From: Brachycybe producta
Taxonomy: Eukaryota; Arthropoda; Diplopoda; Playtdesmida; Andrognathidae
Length of the DNA stretch: 64,000 bases
Reading direction: 5' to 3'
NCBI GenBank assembly: GCA_036925085.1
Contig: JAUPFP010000110.1
Span: 124,001-188,000, forward strand
In this document: one piece after another, positions 22,601 through 32,169 of the stretch
Layout: each line of letters begins with the position of its first letter
How positions within the stretch are numbered: the stretch's first letter is position 1
Program-made: the position numbers and the translations under genes
The notes under the pieces: generated by a model
The model's input: only the letters and a program-made list of their open reading frames with translations
Told to the model about the DNA's origin: nothing
The model's database searches: none

Positions 22601-25063
22601 TTTATTCATATTTTTAATACTTAATTAGAATGAAATTGTTCTAAATTTATATTTAGCCGATAATGAAGGAAGTGGTTGGATTACGATGGGGAAGTTACGT
22701 TGGATCGCCCGAGGAATCTGAACCGAGGATTGTATGGCAGAAACGACAATCGTTTCCTATCGGTAGTTTCGTTCCAATGGTTACGAACGAAGTGTTTGGT
22801 CTGTCGAAGAACACGTGTCTTCTCGTTCAATACTGCAAGGATAAAGGTGCGTGTATGATCAACACGATGTATCTTATGAACGCTGCTCTTGTCTTCTGGG
22901 GTCATCACGACGGCATGATATGGATTCAGTTACAGCAGGATCGCTCTCCGCAACCGTTCTTTGCTGTTGACGTTGTCGATCCCGTAATGAAAAATTGTGT
23001 CTTATTATATTATATGTTCACAATATTTTAATTGTCTGTTGTTATAGGTTACTTCATGTGGTTCCACTCCGGATTGCATGTTTCTTTTCTTAGGAAAAGC
23101 TTCTGGAACTATTTCTGTTCATGAGGTGGCTTTCGATCATACAAAGGTTTGTTCTTGCTTTTTAGTGAAATTTTTCAATGAGAAAATTATATATATATAT
23201 TTTGCCAGGTCTGTGTCTCTGTGTGAGTGTCTTTCTATCTATCTTTCTTCTTTCTGCGATAACGCTGCAGAAACCTTGAAAGACGTTGGAATTTATATAA
23301 ATTTGAATAAATGAACCGTTAACTTTTTTTCTCAAGGTCAACTATATGTTGCACCCTTCCCATCCAAGAACCCCATGATATTAAATTGGAGAGGAGGAAA
23401 AGGTTGGAAAGTGTAGAAGGGGAGAGAGTGAAGTGGGAGGGGGTGACGAAAATTGAAATGACAGGTTACCCCACTAGTTATTTAATATTAATTCTGCAGA
23501 AAATCAAAAACACTTTTGAAACAATGGTTAAAATAATTTTATTTCACAGATAAGTTCTTATAGATAATATCTTTAAAAAATAATAATTTTTTTATAGCAG
23601 ATTGGAAAATAATTTTTGGGGTTAGTGTTTTTATATTTAAGCTGGTTACGTTTCTGCCCAATTAGTGTGAGGTATCGGTTTCAATTCTCAGCTGTTACCC
23701 TGATCTAAGCCGAACCTAACCTACTGTATGTTAAACAGAACCCTAATTTAACCCTAACCTAACTAAAAAATTAATAAAAGGTATGACGATGATTTTATGA
23801 CAATGCATTATTTCAGCTGTACCAGAATACATTTCAATTGTTATAGGGTTTACATCTTTGGGTTTTGACAATGCATTTTGCATGCTGCAATTGGATTGTT
23901 GTCCCTCTGCCACAGGCCTTCTTGGCCGTTTGAAGAGTAAATGTTCAAATTCAAATAATCTATTTGTGGCGGGTTATTTTTAACGTAGGGTCGATTCTAT
24001 TCTACAGCATCCTCATTTTTTATGATTTCGAAGGGCAGAAATGGTGAGAAACTCTTTTAAACTTTCATAAAAAGTTTAATTGAAAGATACCGTCATCAAT
24101 TCATCATTATTATTAAAAGGGGATTCTGTTATTTTTCTGCATAAAATAATGGAAACAAAATACGTTTTGTTTTTCTTTTGTTAAAATTTATTGAAGCCTG
24201 GAGTGAAGTTAATCGGAGAGCCGACTGAACTTTATGGTCACATGGATAATGTTCTTGATTTGTATTTGTGCAAGAACTACAGCATTGCTGTCAGTGCTAG
24301 TGCCGACTGCACTTGCATTATTTGGGATTTGAACAAGTAAAGTGATAAATAATTTCATCATTTTTCAAAGTAGGAATTAATTCAATTACTTGTCGTTTAA
24401 TGATGAAGGTTGTTGTACGTTCGAAGCATAAGTGATCACAATGAAGCCGTTCATTTGGTTACAGTCAGCGAGGTATCGGGAGATATTGTGTCAGTAAGCG
24501 ATTTAGGTGATTATGTTTCATTTGTATGCTGTAATAAGTCAGTCAGTTTAATCTATCATTTTATTTCAGCTAGCGGTAGTTGTTTAATGCTGCACACTGT
24601 GAATGCCAAACGTGTCGGTAGCATAACGACCGATTCAGCTATTCGATCTGTATGTTTGTCAACGGCTCCCGAAGGAATATCTGTAAATGTAGTCTGTGCC
24701 GGAATGTCCAATGGATCTATCATGTAGAGTTTTTACTTGCGTATTTGCCAAGTAGTCAAAAGAAGAAATTTTAATGGTTACGTTTGCTTGTTTTAGGATG
24801 TGGAGTTCCTGGGATTTAACTCCTGTTCGAACGATTCATTTCGAGAAGTTTTCGAAACCAATTACTTGGTGAGCGAACCACATTTTGAACGTATATAAGA
24901 ATTCTTTTATCGTGTATTGATTGTGTTTATTTCTGTCTGAAGCCTTGCGTATTCGCTCGATTGTCAACATCTTTATACCGCAAATACCAGAAGTGTTGTC
25001 ATCTACGAATCAGCGTTTTCTAAGAATTCCAATACATTACCAAAGTTTCGAACTTTGATTTAA
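7684..25063 (+). CDS. LYST: LYST, lysosomal trafficking regulator (BEACH protein; mauve in Drosophila)
   Basis: A very large cytosolic scaffold controlling size and fusion of lysosome-related organelles; human mutations cause Chediak-Higashi syndrome. Exons 7684-7764, 7939-8021 and 8120-8279 encode the first 108 residues. The exon at 10186-15590 encodes about 1,800 residues of helical repeats and a ConA-like domain (about 13390-13960). Twenty-six further exons follow, all phase-consistent: 15995, 16264, 17001, 17328, 17480, 17858, 18020, 18784, 19072, 19331, 19541, 19712, 19896, 20143, 20463, 20607, 21543, 21765, 22047, 22657, 23048, 24197, 24409, 24570, 24797 and 24943 (starts). PH-like domain: 19541-20250. 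BEACH: 20250-22211 ([40 protein letters not shown]). WD40: 22657-25063. Total is about 3,260 residues plus unresolved exons between 8280 and 10185; human is about 3,800. Orthology rests on LYST-specific matches such as FKRPKFAAF and [20 protein letters not shown]. One intron uses GC-AG (20391) and one is only 46 bases (19026-19071). Confidence 0.95.
8644..8954. mobile_element. hAT-type MITE in LYST intron
   Basis: A 311-base element with long inverted repeats: TAGGGCTCGGATTTTGA, CGGAATGTTTCTCAAT and TGGCCCAAGTGCCAATTGTG, mirrored at the right end. It is flanked by a perfect 8-base duplication GTCATGAG (8636-8643 and 8955-8962). The duplication length and TAGGG end fit the hAT superfamily. The centre carries a second hairpin (GGTTAGAGGCTAGA-like arms). 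It encodes no protein. Confidence 0.8.
9321..9710 (+). other. Candidate 5' LYST exons, boundaries unresolved
   Basis: Two stretches look coding in the LYST intron 8280-10185. The first, after CTTCCAG at 9320, encodes [20 protein letters not shown] in phase with the previous exon, to a weak donor near 9406. The second, after TTTAG at about 9542, encodes [20 protein letters not shown] and onward to about 9660-9710. I could not find donors that connect both in phase to the giant exon at 10186, so these are listed as candidates only. RNA reads would settle it. Confidence 0.4.
9775..9990. mobile_element. Foldback MITE fragment in LYST intron
   Basis: Contains TTTAGAAACTAGAA and AAAATAAACTTTTTATGA modules of the foldback family, with poor right-arm preservation. 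A second fragment lies at about 9030-9300 (AAAAACTAGAAGGTACACGG, AAAAACTAGAAGCTACATGG). Confidence 0.5.
16480..16985. mobile_element. Foldback MITE interrupted by a second dispersed repeat
   Basis: Foldback-family modules at about 16500-16650 and 16840-16960 surround a segment (about 16660-16830) ending TTTTTCAAATCAAATCAAA. The latter matches a repeat in a later LYST intron at about 23780-23960: both contain GGTTTTGACAATGCATTTT, ATGCTGCA, TTGTCCCT, GCC.TAGGCCTT or CACAGGCCTT, and AGAGTAA followed by TTCAAAT. The shared segment could be a SINE or MITE; it has no clear inverted repeats. Confidence 0.5.
22300..22575. mobile_element. Foldback MITE copy in LYST intron
   Basis: Modules of the foldback family in both orientations: AAAATAAACTTTTTATGGC on the left arm and CAGTTTCTAGAACACTTTAA on the right. 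Degenerate, with no coding capacity. Confidence 0.5.
23214..23478 (+). mobile_element. Helitron-like non-autonomous element, degenerate copy
   Basis: Lies in the LYST intron 23147-24196. It shares with the copies at 52101 and 55979 the start CAGGTCTGTG, then GGAATTTATATAAATTTGAA, AAGAACCCCATGATATTAAA, GTTGGAAAGTGTAGAAGGGG and the end GGTTACCCCACTAGT. The 3' hairpin present in the other copies is missing, so this copy carries an internal deletion near its 3' end. Confidence 0.6.
23770..23965. repeat. Dispersed repeat (second copy of the 16660-16830 segment)
   Basis: Shares GGTTTTGACAATGCATTTT, ATGCTGCA, TTGTCCCTCTGCC and AGGCCTTCTTGGCC with the copy at 16660-16830. Both copies sit in LYST introns and end in AAATTCAAAT-like tails. 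Class unknown. Confidence 0.5.
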
Positions 25064-25494
25064 AGGTTCTCTTTCAAATAAGAAACAGCTATTCAGAGTT
25101 CAATCAAATATAGAGGCTATATAGCGTATAACTGCCTTAGTTTATTTAGTAATGGTATAAAGGTAAATATACATGTAAATAGAATGTTTTATGGAGTATG
25201 AAGAAATATAAGGGTAAGTTAGTTTCAGATGTTATGTCTAAATCACCAACCAATCTAGTTCGGTTTGTTGCAAGTGTAAATACTTTCTATTCTGTGATTT
25301 TTTTTATATTATTTTTAAGATCGTGCATCTTAGAACAATTTTTATAGAAAATAAATTCAAAAGCTATGGTTGACAAGCTAGAACTAATCGTCGGTGCCCA
25401 GCTTATAGAATATAATCCTCATAAAACCAGTGTAATCGGTTAGTGATCAAAATAGCTTTACAATATAATACGAATGTTAATTTAAAATTGATCA

Positions 25495-25740
25495 TGTATA
25501 CCTGCCTCATGGTAAAAGGGAGCTTGTGACGTCAGAGGGGTTGTCTTGAAATTTACAATTGTCATTTAGTTTGATAGAAAAGGGACGAATCGGATGATAT
25601 CAACAGTAAACAGCAGGGTACCGGAAGTCTTTTGTTAGTAACCCCGTTATAAACAGACAAAATGACGAGCCTGATTTTTTTTCATCAACCCCTCTGACGT
25701 CATAAGCTTCTTTTTAAGATGATGCAGGTATACATATAAT
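25495..25740. mobile_element. MITE with TGACGTCA in both terminal repeats
   Basis: Lies downstream of the LYST stop codon. The left arm GTATACCTGCCTCATGGTAA, AGCTTGTGACGTCAGAGGGG is mirrored on the right (CCCCTCTGACGTCATAAGCT and GATGATGCAGGTATAC). Each arm carries one CRE octamer (25527-25534, 25695-25702). A related copy is at about 32395-32645. No coding capacity. Confidence 0.75.
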
Positions 25741-25922
25741 CATGGTCAGAATTGTCAATAATTTCATTCATAACCTCCCCTCAAATTGAGAAGTTTTTAT
25801 TGAATTTCATTTAAAAAATAAAACACTTTGCATACACAAAACGCCAAAGAAAACAAAAATATAAAATAAAATGCCAAAATTCCATAATGTAATGTTTTTG
25901 GTTGTCATTGAATATTGGTCCT

Positions 25923-26790
25923 TTAGTATCGTCTACGGTTATCATAAGAACTCCGTCTGCGTTGTCCATGATTTTGACGTTGTTGCCTCGAAGTATTCGG
26001 ACTGTTGTCTTCGAGTTGTTCCCAAGGGTTTCTCATCACGGAATCCACCCGTAACGCAGGAGACTGATGTGTACGTTGTTGATGAGGTCTGTTACTCTGA
26101 TATTGACCGTAACTCTGGTCTGTTGCTCTGTTATTCTGATTATGTTGTCGCCCGTTATTCTGCCGTTGATCATAATCAATAAGTTGGACGTCATCTGTTA
26201 AGTTCTGATGTCCAGATTTCTGAATTCTGTTGGTCAGTTGGTTCTGTGTTGAACCGTCGTCATCCAATACGATCAATTCGGACGTCATTGGGAACAAAGG
26301 ATGACTGAATGGCCTGTTAACAAAGAAAGGATTAACGAAATAAGGAGAATTCGTAGGTCCGTTTCCCAGCAGACTGAAATTGTTAAAAATTGTTGGAGTT
26401 TGTGGAGAGTTATGGAGGATGCCATAAGGAGAAGGTGGATCTAATCCACTCTGAGTAGTCGTTCTGTTCTGAACCAAAAGTTGTCGACCGAAAAGACATT
26501 CTCCGCTCAAGAGTTGTATTGCGTATGGAACGGAACATTGATGTTTGTAAATTATAAAAGCAAACGATTTCGACCGTCCATTATTTGTATCCTTAGGAAT
26601 TTTAACGTTCTCTAAGGGACCAGCCTAAAAGAAACAAGTAAAAGAAAAACAAATAAGATAAAAAAAAAGCTTAAAAGTGGTAAAAAAAAAAGTTTATAAA
26701 AACCTGTAAGAATAACTCGTAAAGTAACTCTTCAGTTACTTCACTTGACAGATTTCCGCACCAAACAGTTCTAGCATCGATGTCGTTCAT
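25923..26790 (-). CDS. RBM7: RBM7-type RNA-binding protein (NEXT complex subunit)
   Basis: In other animals RBM7 binds U-rich nascent RNA and, with ZCCHC8 and MTR4, directs it to the nuclear exosome. Two coding exons, 26704-26790 and 25923-26624, give 262 residues; human RBM7 is about 266. A single RRM fills residues about 7-85: RNP2-like VWCGNL, ELLYELFLQAGPLENVKIPK, RNP1-like SKSFAFIIY and VPYAIQLLSGECLFGRQL. The tail is low-complexity, rich in Asn, Gln, Pro and Ser, and ends in a basic RRRSSYDNRRRY. The exon junction falls at LFLQ|AGPL in phase 0. RBM11 is the vertebrate paralogue, so the gene may be pro-orthologous to both. It is head-to-head with REXO2. Confidence 0.93.
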
Positions 26791-26847
26791 TTTGTTTATC
26801 GGTTGTACAGTTCAGGCACAGAATAAGGCGAATTCTTCTTATTTGAA

Positions 26848-27041
26848 AGGCGTCTGTAGACAGCTTCAGAATTTCTTTGGCTCCGCTTTTTTATGAGCGT
26901 CATCAATTTCTAATTGGTTTGTTACTACTGGGTCTGATGTCACATACCCCGCCTTTTTTATTTTTAATTGGTTGATATTTGGTCTGACGCTTATAAAAGG
27001 GCAGAAGTCAAAGAAATTCTGAAGCTGTCTACAGATGCCTG
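26848..27041. mobile_element. CRE/GC-box palindromic MITE copy 1 at RBM7/REXO2
   Basis: Inverted repeats: AGGCGTCTGTAGACAGCTTC, AGAATTTCTTTGGC on the left and their complement on the right, ending ACAGATGCCT. The core holds TCATCAATTTCTAATTGGTT, a CRE variant TGATGTCACAT, CCCCGCC, TTAATTGGTTGA and ATAAAAGGGC. The CRE here is mutated by one base (TGATGTCA). Confidence 0.75.
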
Positions 27042-27090
27042 TCTTATTTTGTGGTTTCTATTACAAATGTCAGTCTAACACTTCCGGTGA

Positions 27091-27330
27091 ACAGTCACTG
27101 GATCAAAACATTTGTTTGATCCGCCCTTTTACTAGCGTCAGACCAAATATCAACCAATTATAAATTGCCGTTTCTCTTGAAAGGTCTAGGAATGTGACGT
27201 CAGCGTAAGTAACAAACCAATTAAAAATTGCTGAATTCATAAAAGGGCGGGGCAAACAAATTTGTTGTGCTAGATCATAGCCTCCTATCGATACTCGTAT
27301 AGGAGGCTATGGCTGGATCCAACTGCCTGT
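27091..27330. mobile_element. CRE/GC-box palindromic MITE copy 2, with 9-base target duplication
   Basis: The element runs ACAGTCACTGGATC to GGATCCAACTGCCTGT and is flanked by a perfect 9-base duplication TTCCGGTGA (27082-27090, 27331-27339). The core has CCGCCC (27121-27126), a CRE (27195-27202) and GGGCGG (27245-27250). A 13-bp hairpin (27276-27311) is an addition not seen in the other copies. A 9-base duplication fits Mutator-like or other superfamilies; I cannot assign one. Confidence 0.75.
27276..27311. repeat. Perfect 13-bp hairpin upstream of REXO2
   Basis: CATAGCCTCCTAT (27276-27288) and ATAGGAGGCTATG (27299-27311) form a perfect stem with a 10-base loop, 115 bases before the REXO2 start codon and inside the MITE copy. 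Confidence 0.8.
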
Positions 27331-27362
27331 TTCCGGTGATGGGTCACGTGACTCCTTAAGAA

Positions 27363-27383
27363 ATGGCGGGATTGTGTTGTTAA
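27363..27383 (+). promoter_or_regulatory. Candidate short upstream ORF of REXO2
   Basis: AAATGGCGG is a fair Kozak context starting a six-codon frame (MAGLCC) that stops at 27381-27383, 43 bases before the REXO2 start codon used here. If transcribed it would be a typical inhibitory upstream ORF. The transcript start is not known, so this is tentative. Confidence 0.35.
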
Positions 27384-27426
27384 GTTGTTTCATTTCGCAC
27401 GTGTTTGCCACGTGATTTTTCTTTTG

Positions 27427-28456
27427 ATGTTTTCGTTATTTAGCCGTTATTTAATCGTAAACGGAGTTAAAAGGCTTAACGCTAAGTACGTGCACGCGAT
27501 GAATCACGAATCCGTTTTGTCGAACCACCTAATTTGGTTGGATTTAGAGGTAAGATTGTGTGTACCGGTATTTTTCTTCTACGTAAGTTTATTATTTTAC
27601 GTTCAATATAATACGTTTATAATAAATAGATGACTGGACTGAACTTGGAAACGGATCATATATTGGAAATAGGATGTTTAGTTACTGATGGTGACCTTAA
27701 TCACTTGGACGAAGTAAGAATTTTCGACTGACCTTTGACCCCGCGAGATACCCGATTGATTGATTTTTAGTTATTTAATTAGTTGATGATTTGTTTCGTT
27801 TCTGTAAAATAGGGAATCAACTTGGTTATTCATCAACCCGATCGTATCTTAAATAGTATGAATAATTGGTGCATTGAACACCATGGAAAAGTACATCAAA
27901 CTCGATTGTTTTTTTGGCATTTATTGTGTATTAATTGTAGTTTTCTGTATAAAAGTCAGGATTGACAGCGGCAAGTCGTTCAAGTGACATTACGTTGGAA
28001 GCTGCTGAGTCTAAGGTTGTTTCTTACGTTAGTAAACACACTGAAAAAGGTAAATGTCCGCTCGCAGGAAACACCGTTCACGAGGACAGGCGATTTCTCA
28101 TCAAGTACATGCCGCATCTCGTTGACCACCTTCATTATCGTATTGTGGATGTGAGCACGATCAAGGAATTGTGCAGGTTTACATCATTATTCTCCTTTCG
28201 TCATTTATGACGTTTTTGTGATGGCTCCGTTGATTTCGTTTTATTTTAGACGTTGGTATCCTTCAGAATATGAGAAATGTCCTCCTAAATCTCTAGCACA
28301 CAGGTTCTTAATATATCCATCATTACTGGCTGTTTGTTGCTTGTGGAATAGTTATAATGAATAAGTTACAATTTCTTTTATTGAAGGTCTTTGGAGGACA
28401 TCAAAGAAAGCATCAATGAATTGAAATATTATTGGAGAAATGTTTTCAAACAGTAA
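27427..28456 (+). CDS. REXO2: REXO2, oligoribonuclease (DEDDh 3'-5' exoribonuclease)
   Basis: Degrades very short RNA oligonucleotides to nucleotides in mitochondria and cytosol. Six exons in phase: 27427-27549, 27630-27713, 27813-27890, 27956-28176, 28250-28303 and 28387-28456, giving 209 residues. The DEDDh residues are all present: Asp39 and Glu41 (IWLDLE), Asp139 (GNTVHEDRRF), His186 and Asp191 (AHRSLED). Family blocks NNWCIEHHGKSGLT, CPLAGN, YRIVDVSTIKELCRRWYP are intact. Translation from 27427 adds a hydrophobic, basic N-terminus (MFSLFSRYLIVNGVKRLNAK) that looks like a mitochondrial presequence; an internal ATG at 27499 would give the cytosolic form, as in mammals. AATAAA near 28467 is a likely polyadenylation signal. 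Head-to-head with RBM7. Confidence 0.96.
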
Positions 28457-28677
28457 TTTAATCATCAATAAAATATTAATTTATGATCAGGGATTTTCAT
28501 TTTATTTTACGTTGGAGTTTATGTAGGCTTTTATTTCTACAAGAAATTAATGAGATTAAATCAATTTGTGTACAAGACACGTATTTATTTTCAACCAAAA
28601 TATAATCATTAATTTTACAAAACTATTCTGGTTTTTGAGAGAGAGTGAGTCCGTTTTTTCAACGTTTTGGCTAGTGT

Positions 28678-28776
28678 TGTGACGTCACGCCCATGTATTT
28701 GTATGGAAGTGACGTCACACCATTGGCTAAATCAATAAAAAGAATGGGCAGATAGTATTGTAATATGTGACGTCAG
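28678..28776. promoter_or_regulatory. Cluster of three CRE octamers
   Basis: TGACGTCA occurs at 28680-28687, 28710-28717 and 28768-28775. The first two sit in an inverted arrangement (GTGACGTCACGCCCAT and ATGGAAGTGACGTCACAC) around a short spacer. The cluster lies about 220 bases past the REXO2 stop and 1.1 kb before FAM151. It may be a remnant of another transposon or an enhancer. Confidence 0.4.
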
Positions 28777-28831
28777 ATCCTGCAGAACATTTCAAGGTAT
28801 TGGTATTGACGCCCAGGGGCTGGGCATCAGA

Positions 28832-29035
28832 CAGGCAATTAGAAAACGGGATAAACAGACGTTTGTTCCGCCCTTTTTATGACGACCGGCAATTTCTAAT
28901 TGGTTGGTTATGTAGTCTGACGTCACATGCTCCGCCCTTTTCAACGTTGAACCACACAACAAACCAATTAGAAGTTGTCGGTCGTCATAAAAAGGGCGGA
29001 GCCAACTTCTGTTCATCTCGTTTTCTAATTGCCTG
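28832..29035. mobile_element. CRE/GC-box palindromic MITE, best-preserved copy
   Basis: Almost perfect palindrome of about 204 bases: CAGGCAATTAGAAAACG on the left, CGTTTTCTAATTGCCTG on the right. It contains CCGCCC (28868-28873 and 28932-28937), a CRE (28918-28925), GGGCGG (28994-28999), and ATTGGTT/AACCAAT boxes. The flanks GGGCATCAG and GGGCATAAG match at 8 of 9 positions when ACAG...CTGT is taken as the element end, supporting a 9-base target duplication. Confidence 0.85.
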
Positions 29036-29846
29036 TGGGCATAAGTGGTTGCATGAATATGGTCTTCTCGTCATTGCTATGATCTAAAAACGCGCCATAT
29101 TCGTACACCTTCTACCGATATTACGTTGTGTCGTGTTGCGTTATAAAATTACCGAAGGGCTTCAACATTATGATGTGCTGTTCAAAAATATTAACAAGTT
29201 TAGCCGTTTTTATTGAAGTTTTTTTTTAGAAAATTACATTGTGCGACATCAGCAACCAATCGTTCTTTTTTTTTTTTACATGAACGGCCCTTTTTTAATT
29301 TCGCAACGCAGCCTGGACGGCCGGCAATTAGCCTCTAACATGCCGTTTTTGTAGACTATGTCATTGAAGTTCGTACAATTCTAATGCGGTTTGACATCTG
29401 TGAATGGAAAGAGGCATTGGAAAAGGCTAGATTATGCTTTTTGTAGTCGATCAGATTGCTCGGAGTTAAATTCATTACATGGTTTTCAATACAATTTCAT
29501 TATGCTCTGAGCGTTTATTTTCTCATAATCATATACGACTTTAGTGCAATGTTGGATTGCGTATGCCCGGGATGAGCTGTTTTAATAATAATCTGTATGT
29601 ATGAGAAATCTGCGTTGGTTTTATTTTTGGACAGCTGATTAAATATTAGATAAAATCCGCTGGACGAAAACAATTCTGCTGTTTTATGCAAATTACCTGC
29701 GATTCTTTGCAACGAAATATGTTTAAATGTGTAAAAGTCATCAATTATTTTTGACATTCAGTTACATTTCTAAAATAAAAAAACTAAAATTACAGTTATC
29801 TAATTGAAAATAATTAAATTATACATTGAAACTTCGAACTACAAGG
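29036..29846. other. Gene-free stretch upstream of FAM151
   Basis: No coding signal is convincing. CGCGCCATATTCGTAC near 29089 resembles a motif near 36830 (CACGCCATATTAGTAC), a hint of another dispersed repeat. An 80-residue minus-strand frame at 29515-29757 has no recognisable family features and is left out. Confidence 0.4.
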
Positions 29847-31873
29847 ATGCATTTCTCATTAATTTGGACGTTTCTTCTTTATTTCACAAGTATGAAAAGC
29901 GTATAAAACTGTGAGAGAAATCTTATCTTAATGTTTTCTTTCATTTCCAAGGTCTCGTAATCGAGGTATCTCTTGAAGAAGTCGAAATGGCTTCGTATTT
30001 TCCAGAGTTTCGCGACGATTTGAGTAACATTCGTTGGATTCATGCGGTGAACACGCGGCGACAGTTGGAAGAAGCATTAAACAGTTTGTGTTCGAGTTCT
30101 CAATTGGTCTTTGTTACTAGGTTTTTAAAAATAATAATCTTTCTCTTGAAGAAGACGATGTTGAAATGTTGGAAGCCGATGTTTCCCTTGGATCGATCGT
30201 TGGAAGGAATCCCAGTCTCAAGGAACCGATCATGGCTCATCCTCCGATCAACGAGTCTGACATAAACCTTCAAGATTTTCTTAACGAAGTCATAAAAGCA
30301 AAGAAACGGAAAGGAGTCAAATTAGATTTCAAATCGATCGAAATCGTTCACCCTTCATTTCAGATCATTTCGAATCTCTTTCCAGAAGTATATTCACTTT
30401 TTAAAACTTATCTATAATTTAAAAAGTGTGTTAAAAACTAGAAGAGTAACTGAAGCATATAAGAGTATTTTAATAATATTATCTTTCAAAATAAACTTTT
30501 TATTATAGTTTGAAAATGACAGTATATTTAATACAGAAATGCTTTTTCGTGATTCGTTTACATCTCTAGTCTCTAAAACAATTTTATATTTTTTAATGCC
30601 GAGTGTCTGAAGTTAAATTTTAAATGTTTTAAATGCTGTGAATTCATCGTTTTTGAGATTGACGTCGTTCTTTTTTTCTGTTTCTGTTCAGATTGAGTTT
30701 CCAATCTGGCTCAATGCCGACATCTTACCAGGACCAGTGAATGCAACATCTAATACGGTAACCGCGTTTCTCTTCTTTTTCTTGTGCAAGGCTTCATTTC
30801 CGTTGAGTGTAATTTCTCCAGGTTGGACGACGTCTTATTCGGAGGCGATTCCAATCGTCGAGCGAGAGTACGGTTGGGACGATGTCGTTGAGATGGCCGC
30901 TGTGTTACGAGATGCCGACATCGAACAACCGATCACTTTTCCAGTACGAGCTCCGTTCGTCTTACGTTCTTTAGATAAGTTACGCTGGTTACTTGCAGTC
31001 GTTCCTAACAGCACTTTAACCATTTGGAGCAAGGAAAAAGACGTCGTAAACATTGAGGAACTTTTGGCCTTTCGTTCTGCTTTTTCTTATAGTAAGGTAT
31101 ATTATGATCTTCCACATTTTGAAGACGTCGAGTTTCGTAAACGCAAGGACGTTTTGTCTCGTGTCGTAAGTGATGGTAGTTTTTCACCTTCTTCTTGTGG
31201 CTACACTCAATCTTTTGCTTCCGATATGAATCGGGTGCCACATAACGATCGTGTTCTTTTGGCCGAAACGACGTTAGCGTTTCTAAAGCCGTGCAATTAC
31301 AGCGTAAATCTGTTGGAGCGTAACGCAAACGCAACGTTCGATCGCATACGAGGCGTTTTAGAGTTTCTTAAAGCTCGTTCTTCTGCCGCAGGAAGTCAGT
31401 CGGTTGTAATTAGTTTTGGGCCGTCTCGAGAGCAGATTCTTTTGGATCGTAACGGTTTGATCCACCGCATCGAGTTTTCCAAAATTACGAACACGACGAT
31501 GTTGAATCGCAGTCGTTGCTATGCATTTCAGCTGTTTTTTAACGATATCGATATCGTAGAGGACGAAGAAGAGCAGTTTCTTAATGTTTCTTTCTGGCCT
31601 GTTAATTGTAGAACGGACGAACCGTTCGATCCAAGCGAAGATGCATTCGTTTTAATTACGCCTAAAAGTATTAGCAACGCAGCTCTTTCTTTGAACGTGG
31701 ATAACAGAGGTGATAGCTTAAAAGTGCTGAGAAATATTAAATATATTTGCAAGGATGCGCATTCTGAGTTAAAAATCGCAACAGCAGCAGCCTCTTCGTC
31801 GGTCTTTTACTTTAATTATGTTCTCACTTTTTTGTTATTATTCACATATATTTATCATGTTAACAGTTTGTAA
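29847..31873 (+). CDS. FAM151/menorin family protein (DUF2181)
   Basis: The family includes C. elegans menorin (MNR-1), a secreted or surface cue patterning sensory dendrites, and vertebrate FAM151A/B; the fold resembles glycerophosphodiester phosphodiesterase-like barrels. Exons 29847-29889, 29952-30083, 30152-30387 and 30692-31873 join in phase to 530 residues. Exon 1 is a signal peptide (MHFSLIWTFLLYFTS). Family blocks: IRWIHAVNTRRQLEEALN, MLEADVSLG, IMAHPP and ESDINLQDFL, GVKLDFKS, PIWLNADILPGP and SPGWTT. The long last exon adds a region ending in LTIWSKEKDVVNIEEL, then a divergent C-terminal half with N-glycosylation sites. A C-terminal hydrophobic stretch (VFYFNYVLTFLLLFTYIYHV) suggests a GPI signal or membrane anchor. 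The 68-base intron 30084-30151 is inferred from phase and homology and is the least certain. Confidence 0.9.
30425..30615. mobile_element. Foldback MITE fragment in FAM151 intron
   Basis: Foldback-family modules: GTGTGTTAAAAACTAGAAGA, CTTTCAAAATAAACTTTTTA and, on the right, TAGTCTCTAAAACAATTTTA. Poorly preserved, non-coding. Confidence 0.5.
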
Positions 31874-32169
31874 TTATTTTTCTTTAGTAATAATCCTTTG
31901 AATGTTAATGTCTAATCATTATTAATTTAAACAAGGGAAAGAAAAAAAATTCGTTAATTTTATTTTTAATGTTTGAATTTTTACATTTTATATAATACTG
32001 GTTTATGCAAAATATTTTTTATGTTTAATTGTTTTATAGCGTGTTTTGTGATGTTTACAAAAAAAAATGTTTTGTTAAATGCGGAATTTTATGTAACAAT
32101 TTTGAGATTTTATTGTTATTTTAGGGCGAAACAATTATGTTTTGAGTTAAGGTTTTAAAGTGAAAACGA

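Larger units (their letters stand above)
26791..27426. promoter_or_regulatory. Divergent RBM7/REXO2 promoter region, largely MITE-derived
   Basis: 636 bases between opposing start codons, of which about 430 are two neighbouring copies of the CRE/GC-box MITE family (26848-27041 and 27091-27330). GC boxes, CCAAT motifs and one CRE (27195-27202) all lie inside the transposon copies. The remaining unique sequence is short: 26791-26847, 27042-27081 and 27340-27426. Shared-promoter function is inferred from geometry. Confidence 0.55.

Noticed and set aside
23690-23770. Interstitial telomere-like AACCTAACC / AACCCTAACC stretch
   Set aside because: Only a few irregular units, not a tandem (TTAGGG)n or (TTAGG)n array.
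27385-27426. Upstream extension of the REXO2 frame from a TTG
   Set aside because: TTG starts are not normal in animal nuclear genes; the ATG at 27427 gives a sensible presequence.
28792-29087. Open frames on both strands over 28792-29087
   Set aside because: They cover the palindromic MITE at 28832-29035.
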